Origin: an uncultured Opitutia bacterium | GTDB lineage: Bacteria > Verrucomicrobiota > Verrucomicrobiia > Opitutales > UBA953 | Length of the DNA stretch: 17,823 nt | Assembly: GCA_903882335.1 (NCBI GenBank) | Contig: CAIRWP010000197.1 | Location: 1-17,823, forward strand | Reading direction: 5' to 3' | Notes under the pieces: generated by a model | Database searches by the model: none | Seen by the model: only the letters and a program-made list of their open reading frames with translations | Told to the model about the DNA's origin: nothing | Shown: positions 6,160 through 13,324 of the stretch, piece by piece | Position numbering within the stretch: position 1 is the stretch's first letter | Layout of the letters: each line of letters opens with the position of its first letter | Position numbers and translations under genes: made by a program

Positions 6160-8523
6160 TTGCGCCCGCGCGGCTCTTCGCCACGCTCGGGTTTTGTGCA
6201 GATATTCGCTCTTATCCTGTTGTCCGCCCTGCTGGCCTTGCTCGCGGCCGTGGCCCTGACGATCATCGCGGCGCTCTTCCTTTTCGTCTTCGCCTACCGG
6301 TTGGCTGTGAAGGACCGCTCCATGGGCGTCGGGTACTGCGCCGTCCAGTCGGCCTGCCTTATCTTCAGCAAGCTGTTCTACCGCATCCGCGCCCAAGGGC
6401 TGGAGCACCTGCCGGCCACCGGCGGCGCGCTGATCGTCTGCAACCACGTCTCCTACATGGATGCTGTCATCGTCGGCATCCTTTTCCGCCGCCCCGTGCG
6501 GTTCCTCTCCTGGGAAGGGTTCGAGCGCGTCCCGGTCATGAAGGTCATCACGCGCATGATGGGCACCGTGCCGGTCTCCGAAGAGAAGGCCAGGGATGCC
6601 ATCCAGCGGGCGGCCGACGCCTTGGCGCGCGGCGAGGTCATCTGTATCTTCCCTGAGGGTAGCCTCACCCGGACCGGCGGCGTCCTGCCTTTGCGCCGCG
6701 GCTACGAGCTCATCGCGCGCCGCGCCAGCGTGCCGATCGTCCCGATGGTGATCGACGGCCTGTGGGGCTCGATCTTCAGCCACAGCGGCGGCAAGTTCTT
6801 CTGGAAGCTCCCGCGGCACTTCCCGCGTCCGCTCCATGTGGTCGTGGGCGCGCCGTTCCTCGCCGCCGAGCATGCCACCACGCGGCTGCGGCTCTTGGAA
6901 CTGGCCGGTCAGGCCTTCGCCCGGCACGACTCCCTGGAGTGCCATCTGGGTCGCGAGGTCGTGCATGGGTTGGTCCGCAAGGCTGGCCGGGTCGCGCTCG
7001 TGGACCGTACCGTCGGCCGCCGCGAATTTTCCGGCGCCACGTTGCTCGCCCTCGGCTGGGTGATGGCCCGCCGGCTCCGTCGCCTGACGGCTGCCCGCCG
7101 CGTCGGCATCATCCTCCCCCCGGGCGTAGGCGCCACGGTCGCGAACCTCGCCTGCCTCTTTGCCGGCAAGGTGCCCGTGAACCTCAACTACACGCTCGGC
7201 CGCGAGCAGGCCGCGTCCTGCCTCCGGCGGGCCGAGGTCGACCTAATCGTCACCGCCGCGGCTTTCCGGGAGAAACTCCTGGAGAAGTTCCCCGACTTTC
7301 CTTGGGGCGACCGCCGGCTGGACATCGCGGCAGAACTGAAGGGGCTCGCGAAGGCGGACGTCCTTCCGGCCTTCCTTGCGGCCCGCGTGCTCCCGGCCTG
7401 GGCGCTGGCGACGCTCCTCGGGCTGCCGCGCCGCGGGGGCGACGAAGAGGCCGCCCTGCTCTTTACCAGCGGCAGTTCCGGCGAGCCGAAGGGCGTGATG
7501 CTGTCCCACCGCAACATTCTCGCGAATCTCCGCCAGATCGAGGATGCCGACATCCTCCCGGAGCGCGCGGTACTCCTGTCCAGCCTGCCGGTCTTCCATA
7601 GCTTCGGCTTCACCGTCGGCCTGTGGTACCCGCTTACCCATCCGGTCGGCCTGGTCACGTTGCCGTCGCCGCTCGACACCGCCGGTGCGGTCAAGGCCGT
7701 GCGCGAGGAGCAGGTCACGGTGCTCGTCGGCACGCCCACCTTCCTGCGTCCCTACCTGCGCCGGGCGACCGCCGAGGACTTCGCCTCGCTACGGTTCGCC
7801 GTCGTCGGCGCCGAGAAGTGCCCCGAGGACCTCGCGGTCGGCTTCCGCGACCAGCTCGGGGTCACGTTGCTCGAAGGGTACGGCATCACCGAGACCAGCC
7901 CCGTGCTCTCCGTCAATGTCCCTGACCGTCCGGATGCCGAGGCGCCGGGCGGCGTCTGGCAGGGTGGGTTGCGCGGTTCCGTCGGCCGGCCGGTCCGCGG
8001 TATCGCGGTCCGCTTCAAGGACCCTGAAAGCGGCGCCGAGCTCCTGGCCGGGGAGGTGGGCTTGCTCGAGGTCCGCGGGCCGAATATCTTCCTCGGTTAC
8101 CTAGGCGATCCCGCGCGCACCGCGGAGGCGAAGGGCGACGGCTGGTACCGCACCGGCGACCTCGCGCGCATGGATGCCGACGGCTTCTTGCACCTCGCCG
8201 GCCGACTTTCGCGTTTCTCCAAGATCGGCGGGGAGATGGTCCCGCACGGCACCGTGGAGGAGGCGCTGCTCAAGGTGCTCGACCTTGCGGGTGCCACCGA
8301 GCCCAGGCTCGCCGTGAGCAGCGCGGCCGACCCCGCCAAGGGCGAGCAGCTAATCGTCCTCCATGTCGACGACCTCGATGTCGAGGCGACACGCACGGCC
8401 CTGGCCGCCGCGGGCCTCGCTAACCTTTGGATTCCCAAGGTGTTCAAGAAGGTGCCGGGCATCCCGATTTTGGGCACCGGCAAGCTGGATTTGAACAGGT
8501 TGCGCCAGTTGGCACAGGGCTGA
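6160..8523 (+). CDS. aas: Bifunctional lysophospholipid acyltransferase / acyl-ACP synthetase (Aas-like)
   Basis: This fusion is expected to activate a fatty acid with ATP and transfer it to a lysophospholipid at the membrane, as E. coli Aas does (719 residues; 787 here). A hydrophobic N-terminal segment (about 13-50) is followed by a PlsC-type acyltransferase domain. It has NHVSYMDA (His96-x4-Asp101) and FPEGS (164-168). From about residue 265 comes an AMP-forming ligase domain. It has the phosphate loop TSGSSGEPKG (436-445), GYGITETSP (about 573) and GWYRTGDLARMDADGFLHLAGR (landmarks GWYRTGD and HLAGR, from about 661). All catalytic motifs are intact, so both halves should be active. There is no LplT-like transporter domain fused. 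Translation probably starts at TTG 6160; GTG 6196 is the alternative. It diverges from yejB across 56 bases and lies 51 bases before glgP on the same strand, so the two may be co-transcribed. Substrate details are inferred from the family. Confidence 0.9.
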   Translation: MRPRGSSPRSGFVQIFALILLSALLALLAAVALTIIAALFLFVFAYRLAVKDRSMGVGYCAVQSACLIFSKLFYRIRAQGLEHLPATGGALIVCNHVSYMDAVIVGILFRRPVRFLSWEGFERVPVMKVITRMMGTVPVSEEKARDAIQRAADALARGEVICIFPEGSLTRTGGVLPLRRGYELIARRASVPIVPMVIDGLWGSIFSHSGGKFFWKLPRHFPRPLHVVVGAPFLAAEHATTRLRLLELAGQAFARHDSLECHLGREVVHGLVRKAGRVALVDRTVGRREFSGATLLALGWVMARRLRRLTAARRVGIILPPGVGATVANLACLFAGKVPVNLNYTLGREQAASCLRRAEVDLIVTAAAFREKLLEKFPDFPWGDRRLDIAAELKGLAKADVLPAFLAARVLPAWALATLLGLPRRGGDEEAALLFTSGSSGEPKGVMLSHRNILANLRQIEDADILPERAVLLSSLPVFHSFGFTVGLWYPLTHPVGLVTLPSPLDTAGAVKAVREEQVTVLVGTPTFLRPYLRRATAEDFASLRFAVVGAEKCPEDLAVGFRDQLGVTLLEGYGITETSPVLSVNVPDRPDAEAPGGVWQGGLRGSVGRPVRGIAVRFKDPESGAELLAGEVGLLEVRGPNIFLGYLGDPARTAEAKGDGWYRTGDLARMDADGFLHLAGRLSRFSKIGGEMVPHGTVEEALLKVLDLAGATEPRLAVSSAADPAKGEQLIVLHVDDLDVEATRTALAAAGLANLWIPKVFKKVPGIPILGTGKLDLNRLRQLAQG

Positions 8524-8574
8524 AGCGGTTTTGGCTCGCTTGTGGCTTAGGGTGGATTGTCCTAACCACTGACC

Positions 8575-11145
8575 ATGCCGAAAAAGAAGAAGCCTGCTCC
8601 GAAGAAGCCCGTCGCCAAGCGCCGCGCGGCCCCCCGGTCCAAGCCGACCGCGAAGGCCCGACCGGTGAAGAAACCCGTCCGCGCTGCCCGCGCGCCCGCC
8701 GTCGCCCCCGACCGCGTCGCCGCGTTCCGCGAAGCCATCCTCCGCCACCTCAAGAGCACCTTCGCCCGCGACCCGGTCACGGCCACGCGCAACGATTGGT
8801 GGTCGGCAACCTGCATGGCCGTCCGGGATCAGATCCTCGAACGTTACATCGACACGCAGTCCGAGCACGCCGGCCAGAACGTCCGCCGCGTCTATTACCT
8901 CTCTCTGGAATACCTGATGGGACGCGTCCTCAGCAACAACCTCGTCAACCTCGGGCTGCGCGACGTCGCTTCCCACGCGCTGGCCGGGCTGGGCCAGGAC
9001 CTCGAGACGATCGCCGACGAGGAGGCCGATATGGGCCTCGGCAACGGCGGCCTCGGCCGTCTGGCCGCCTGCTTCCTGGATTCCCTCGCGACCATGGATA
9101 TCCCGGCCATCGGCTACGGCATCCATTACGAGTTCGGCCTCTTCCGCCAGACTTTCGCCCACGGCCGCCAGGTCGAGGTCGCCGATAACTGGCTGGCGAA
9201 CAACAATCCCTGGCTGATCCGTCGCCCCAATTACCGCGTGACCGTCCCGCTCTACGGGCGGGTCGAGCACGTGACCGACGACCGCGGCAATCATTCCGCC
9301 GCGTTGCGCGACACCAAGGACTTGCTCGGCGTGCCGTGGGATATTCCGATCGCCGGCTTCGCCGCGAGTAGCGTGAACTTCCTGCGTCTCTGGGAATCCA
9401 AGGCGGCCAGCGAGTTCGACTTCCGCGCCTTCGACCGCGGCAGCTACGTCGACGCGGTGCGGGAACGCAACACCAGCGAGACCGTCTCGAAGGTGCTCTA
9501 CCCGAACGACAGTACCGAGAGCGGCAAGGAACTGCGCCTCGTCCAGCAGATCTTCTTCGTGTCCTGCTCCCTGCAGGACATCCTGCGCCGTCACCTCCGT
9601 CTGAACCGCGGGCTCGACAGCCTGCCGGCCAAGGTGGCGATCCAGCTCAACGACACGCACCCCGCCATCGCCGTGGCCGAGCTCATGCGCCTCCTGGTCG
9701 ACGTCGAGCGGCTGACCTGGGATGACGCCTGGGGCATCTGCACGCGCGTCTTCAGCTACACCAACCACACGCTCCTGCCCGAGGCCCTCGAGACCTGGTC
9801 CGTGCCGCTGTTCGAGAAGGTCCTGCCCCGTCACCTCGAGATCATCTACGAGATCAATCGTCGCCACCTCGAGGAGGTCGGGCGCTTCTGGCCCGGCGAC
9901 GACGCCCGCAAGGCCGAGTTGTCCATCATCCAGGAAGGCACCCCGAAGCGGGTCCGCATGGCGCACCTCGCGGTCGTCGGCTCCCACCACGTTAACGGCG
10001 TGGCCGAGCTGCACACCCGCCTCCTCCGCGCCCACCTCTTCCCCGGCTTCAACGAGCTCTGGGACGGCAAGTTCGTCAACATCACCAACGGCGTCACGCC
10101 CCGCCGCTGGGTCCGCGGTTGCAATCCCGCGCTGGCCCGCCTGTGCGACGAGGTCGCCGGCGCCGGTTGGGAGACCGACCTCACCCGTCTGCGCGCCCTC
10201 GACGAGCTGGCGGATCGCCCGGCCTTCCAGGACCGCTTCCTCGCGGTCAAGCGCGACAACAAGGTGCGCCTGGCCGCCCGGATCCGCGAGCTCGTCGGCG
10301 TGGAGGTCTCGCCCGACGCCCTCTTCGACGTGCAGATCAAGCGCTTGCATGAGTATAAGCGTCAGCACCTGAACCTGCTCCACATCCTGCACCTCTACCG
10401 CCGGATCCTGAACGAGCCGGAGACCCGGTTCACGCCGCGGGTCTGCCTCTTCGGCGCCAAGGCCGCCCCGGGCTACGCCCTGGCCAAGCACATCATCCAC
10501 GCCATCAACCGCGTGGCCGCCGTCATTAACGCCGACCCGCGCGTGCGCGGCCTGCTGAAGGTCGTCTTCCTGCCCGACTACCGCGTCTCGCTGGCTGAGC
10601 GCATCATCCCGGCGGCAGACCTCTCCGAACAGATTTCCACGGCCGGCAAGGAGGCCTCCGGTACGGGTAATATGAAGCTCGCCTTGAACGGCGCCGTCAC
10701 CATCGGCACGCTCGACGGCGCCAACGTCGAGATCCACGAGGAGGTGGGCGACGAGAACATCTTCATCTTCGGCCTGGAGGTCGAAGACGTGGCCGACCTC
10801 TGGGCGCGTGGTTATTCTCCCCGCGCCGTGCTCGAGGCCGACCCCGAGCTGGCGACCCTGATCGATTGGCTGCGCTCCGACACCTTCACGCCCGAGCAGC
10901 CGGGTCTGCTGTCCCCGGTGGCCGACTCCTTGGTCGAGGGCGGCGACCCCTACCTGTGCCTGGCCGACTTCCGCAGCTACGTGGCGGCCCAGGATAAGGC
11001 GGCCGAGGCCTTCCTCGATCGTCGTCGCTGGGCGGCCATGGCCATCCGCAACGTGGCCCGCTGCGCCAAGTTCTCCTCCGACCGTTCGATCGGCGACTAC
11101 GCCCGGATGATCTGGAAGACCCGGTCCCACCCGGTCCCCCGATAA
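8575..11145 (+). CDS. glgP: Glycogen/alpha-glucan phosphorylase with basic N-terminal tail
   Basis: This PLP enzyme releases glucose-1-phosphate from glycogen or maltodextrins (glycosyltransferase family 35). The catalytic body starts near residue 47. It shows LSLEYLMGR, ADMGLGNGGLGRLAACFLDSL (landmark GNGGLGRLAAC, about 157), an IHYEFGLF segment, QLNDTHPA, HTLLPEALE, FNELWDGKFVNITNGVTPRRW (landmark ITNGVTPRRW), IKRLHEYKRQ, and the PLP site EASGTGNMKLALNG with the Schiff-base lysine at Lys701. Length is 856 residues against about 800-815 for E. coli MalP/GlgP. The surplus is a 45-residue N-terminal tail with 11 Lys, 6 Arg, many Ala/Pro and no acidic residue before Asp46. The ATG at 8575 has no clear Shine-Dalgarno, but no better in-frame start lies near the conserved body. 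A strong terminator follows 22 bases after the stop. The enzyme assignment is very secure; the tail's role is unknown. Confidence 0.97.
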   Translation: MPKKKKPAPKKPVAKRRAAPRSKPTAKARPVKKPVRAARAPAVAPDRVAAFREAILRHLKSTFARDPVTATRNDWWSATCMAVRDQILERYIDTQSEHAGQNVRRVYYLSLEYLMGRVLSNNLVNLGLRDVASHALAGLGQDLETIADEEADMGLGNGGLGRLAACFLDSLATMDIPAIGYGIHYEFGLFRQTFAHGRQVEVADNWLANNNPWLIRRPNYRVTVPLYGRVEHVTDDRGNHSAALRDTKDLLGVPWDIPIAGFAASSVNFLRLWESKAASEFDFRAFDRGSYVDAVRERNTSETVSKVLYPNDSTESGKELRLVQQIFFVSCSLQDILRRHLRLNRGLDSLPAKVAIQLNDTHPAIAVAELMRLLVDVERLTWDDAWGICTRVFSYTNHTLLPEALETWSVPLFEKVLPRHLEIIYEINRRHLEEVGRFWPGDDARKAELSIIQEGTPKRVRMAHLAVVGSHHVNGVAELHTRLLRAHLFPGFNELWDGKFVNITNGVTPRRWVRGCNPALARLCDEVAGAGWETDLTRLRALDELADRPAFQDRFLAVKRDNKVRLAARIRELVGVEVSPDALFDVQIKRLHEYKRQHLNLLHILHLYRRILNEPETRFTPRVCLFGAKAAPGYALAKHIIHAINRVAAVINADPRVRGLLKVVFLPDYRVSLAERIIPAADLSEQISTAGKEASGTGNMKLALNGAVTIGTLDGANVEIHEEVGDENIFIFGLEVEDVADLWARGYSPRAVLEADPELATLIDWLRSDTFTPEQPGLLSPVADSLVEGGDPYLCLADFRSYVAAQDKAAEAFLDRRRWAAMAIRNVARCAKFSSDRSIGDYARMIWKTRSHPVPR

Positions 11146-11167
11146 GTCAGGGTTGAGTTCGGCCCCG

Positions 11168-11197
11168 GCCCCCTCAATCTGAGGGGGCTTTGTTTTG
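11168..11197 (+). terminator. Intrinsic terminator after glgP
   Basis: GCCCCCTCA at 11168-11176 pairs perfectly with TGAGGGGGC at 11180-11188, leaving a three-base loop (ATC). TTTGTTTT follows immediately. A nine-base-pair, GC-rich stem with a T-tract is a textbook Rho-independent terminator for the upstream glgP transcript. The first T-tract bases include the TTG proposed as the start of the next gene, and the stem contains the only G-rich stretch that could serve as its ribosome site. Confidence 0.85.
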
Positions 11198-12053
11198 GCG
11201 CATCTCCAGTCTCGCCCTACTGACCGTCCTCGTGGCGGGGTGGGTGCATGCTGCCGATGCTCCGCCCAAGCCGACCCTCCGGGGTTTCAAGGTCACCACC
11301 GAGGGTGGGGTGGAGGGCAAGCAGGTCGTCGAATACGGACCCGACGGACGGCCGGTGGGCGGAGGCGGGATTCCTGCCACGACGCGCGTGGGTAACGGCG
11401 CCCCGTTGCCTCCAGGCGCGCTATCGGGCTCGCCGGCCGGGACCTCGGGTCAGGCCGCCGCGCCTTCCCCGGTCAGCCAAGGCCTGGCGACTCCCGACGG
11501 GCGCAAGCTGCCTTTCACCTTGGAAGGTGTCGGTCGCAAGGAGGTCGACGGTAGCGTCGACTTCAGCGCGGCCCTGAAGCGGATGACGAAGAGTTCGGGC
11601 CTGCTCGAGGAGCGCTACGAGAAGGAGATGGCGCCACTCAATCTCGATCCCCGCTACTCGCGCGAAAACCTCGTGACCTTTGATTCGTGGCGCGGCAAGT
11701 ATGACACCTATGGGCGGAAGAAGGCCGAGATCGACCTGGCCGATACCTTGGGTGCGGAAGTCCGCCCCAAGGATACCATCGAGGTGAAGTCCGTCGAACT
11801 GCCCAGCAGCCCTTGGTCGCGGCGCACCGCGGACGTCAAGGGGCTCGACGGACGCCTCACGACCGAGAAGGTCAGCCGCTACGACGTGAAGCCGATTGCT
11901 TTCCCGGCACCGGTCTCGAAATCCATCGATCAACTCTCGATGCAGGACATCAATCGCTATCAATTCCGAAGAAATCGCTCGGATGAGCCGGGTCTCGATC
12001 GGGTCCGGCCGGGCTCCGACAAGGTGGATAAGACGGGTTCTGGGGGAAATTAA
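11190..12053 (+). CDS. Secreted protein of unknown function
   Basis: I do not recognise this 287-residue protein. From the TTG at 11190 it has a convincing signal peptide: a short basic start (FWR), a hydrophobic core (SLALLTVLVAGW) and a VHA-AD cleavage site near residue 22. The mature protein begins with a TLRGFKVTTEGGVEG segment and a Gly/Pro/Ala-rich linker (about 50-95). It then has a charged region with KRMTKSSGLLEERYEKEMAPL and DPRYSRENLVTFDSWRGKYD (landmarks LLEERYEKE and SWRGKYD). The end is very polar and basic/acidic (RRNRSDEPGLDRVRPGSDK). It has no cysteine motif, no membrane anchor and no catalytic signature I can name. Codon bias toward G/C in third position and the signal peptide argue it is real. 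The start is uncertain because it sits in the glgP terminator's T-tract; no ATG lies near the signal peptide. It precedes the adenylate-kinase-like gene by 58 bases. Confidence 0.7.
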   Translation: MFWRISSLALLTVLVAGWVHAADAPPKPTLRGFKVTTEGGVEGKQVVEYGPDGRPVGGGGIPATTRVGNGAPLPPGALSGSPAGTSGQAAAPSPVSQGLATPDGRKLPFTLEGVGRKEVDGSVDFSAALKRMTKSSGLLEERYEKEMAPLNLDPRYSRENLVTFDSWRGKYDTYGRKKAEIDLADTLGAEVRPKDTIEVKSVELPSSPWSRRTADVKGLDGRLTTEKVSRYDVKPIAFPAPVSKSIDQLSMQDINRYQFRRNRSDEPGLDRVRPGSDKVDKTGSGGN

Positions 12054-12111
12054 GGCGTTTTTCGCCTCGCCCGAGGGGGCGGGGGGTGCTATCACTCCTT
12101 TTACCCCACGC

Positions 12112-13317
12112 ATGAGCGACGCTCCCGCCAGACCGGCCGGCAACGGTATCAGCGACCTTGAGGTCAAAGATGGCCAGATCATCTTCGACTCTGTCTGGTC
12201 CAGCCTCGAGCGGGAGTTCGGCCGGGCCAAGCTGTCGTTTCCCCGGGAGATCTTCTGGCTGAACGGCGCCCCGGGCGCGGGTAAGGGTACCAACACCCAG
12301 TTCATCCTTCAGTACCGCGACTACGGCGCCGAGCCCATCGTGGTGAGCGACCTGCTTTCCAGCCCCGAGGCCCAGAAGCGCATCGACGCCGGCATGCTCG
12401 TCGGCGACCGCGAGGTGGTCGAGATCCTCTTCCGCAAGCTGCTCGAGCCCCAGTACGTGACCGGTGCCGTCGTCGACGGGTTCCCGCGCTCGATGGTCCA
12501 GGTGGAGTGCCTCAAGCACCTCTTCGCGCGGCTCAACGACCTTCGCCAGGAGTTCCGGCATACCGCGGACGGCGTCCGCTTCCCCAAGCCGCATTTCCAC
12601 ATCCTCGTCCTCTTCGTCGACGAGAACGAGTCGGTCCGCCGCCAGCTCAAGCGCGGTCAGGAGTGCTTGGAGCAGAACGAGCGCGCCAAGCGCGACGGCG
12701 CCGCGGAGATCGAGGTGCGCAAGACCGACCTGAACGCCGAAGCCGCGCGCAACCGCTACCGCGTCTTCAAGGAGCGCACCTACGAGCCGCTGCAGTCGCT
12801 GCGGGACATCTTCCACTACCACTTCATCAACGCCCAAGGCTCGCTGCCCGAGGTGCAGGCCCGCATCATCAAGGAGCTGCAGTACCAGAGCTCCCTCGAG
12901 CTCGCGGAGGAGACCTACGACCTCATCTCGCCGATCCCGCTGTCGTCGCAGATCACCCAGCACGCCCGTCAGGACCTCGTCCGCCGCCTGGACGATTACG
13001 CCGAGCGCCAGACCGTGATGTTCCGCCGGGTGATCGAACTGATCCAGGAGAAGTTCCTGCCGATCATCCGTTCCCACGCCATCTCAGGACAGGCCCACGT
13101 CAACATCGAGACCCCCGTCTTCGACGACGCCTTGGCGATCGCGATGTTCATCGACATCTTCTCCGAGCGCGGTTTCCACGCCGTCGTCGACCAGCATCGC
13201 ATCGAGATCCCGGAGTCCGTCGATCTGTCGACCGGCCGGATCCTGACGCGCCTGAAGAAGGTCTGGCGCGTCTCGATCCGCTTCGAAGGTTCCGAGATCC
13301 GCCGCGGCGGCGCCTGA
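12112..13317 (+). CDS. Adenylate-kinase-like nucleoside monophosphate kinase with extra C-terminal domain
   Basis: This is a P-loop kinase expected to move phosphate from ATP to a nucleoside monophosphate. The P-loop is NGAPGAGKGTNT (51-62, Lys58), and DGFPRS (122-127) is the NMP-binding motif of adenylate kinases. RRQLKRG (about 177-183) and RKTDLNAEAARNRYRVFKE (from about 203) match the RxxxR and RxDD...R segments around the LID. The canonical LID between them is replaced by a short charged stretch. The core ends near residue 262 (IIKELQYQSS). Standard adenylate kinases are about 214 residues. This one has 401, with a 45-residue N-terminal lead and a C-terminal domain of about 135 residues (roughly 265-401) that I do not recognise. 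ATG 12112 is chosen because the frame upstream of it runs inside the preceding gene; no Shine-Dalgarno is evident. Its stop is seven bases from a convergent gene. The NMP-kinase fold is secure; AMP specificity is not. Confidence 0.85.
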   Translation: MSDAPARPAGNGISDLEVKDGQIIFDSVWSSLEREFGRAKLSFPREIFWLNGAPGAGKGTNTQFILQYRDYGAEPIVVSDLLSSPEAQKRIDAGMLVGDREVVEILFRKLLEPQYVTGAVVDGFPRSMVQVECLKHLFARLNDLRQEFRHTADGVRFPKPHFHILVLFVDENESVRRQLKRGQECLEQNERAKRDGAAEIEVRKTDLNAEAARNRYRVFKERTYEPLQSLRDIFHYHFINAQGSLPEVQARIIKELQYQSSLELAEETYDLISPIPLSSQITQHARQDLVRRLDDYAERQTVMFRRVIELIQEKFLPIIRSHAISGQAHVNIETPVFDDALAIAMFIDIFSERGFHAVVDQHRIEIPESVDLSTGRILTRLKKVWRVSIRFEGSEIRRGGA

Positions 13318-13324
13318 GGCTCGC

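Noticed and set aside
6070..6966. 298-residue minus-strand open frame over the aas start
   Set aside because: It crosses the divergent gap and opposes the PlsC motifs; its composition is shadow-like.
8547..8569. Interleaved TTAGG/CCTAA and GTGG/CCAC pairings just before glgP, suggesting a pseudoknot
   Set aside because: With no bases in two of the connecting loops both stems cannot form together, and each alone is too short to trust.
8350..11130. 926-residue open frame on the minus strand opposite glgP
   Set aside because: It is the high-GC mirror of a clearly conserved glgP gene; its Val/Asp/Gly/Glu-rich composition has no family signature or signal.
11896..12111. Longer start for the adenylate-kinase-like protein
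   Set aside because: The upstream frame runs inside the secreted-protein gene and is Ser/Arg-rich, unlike the kinase; ATG 12112 is cleaner.
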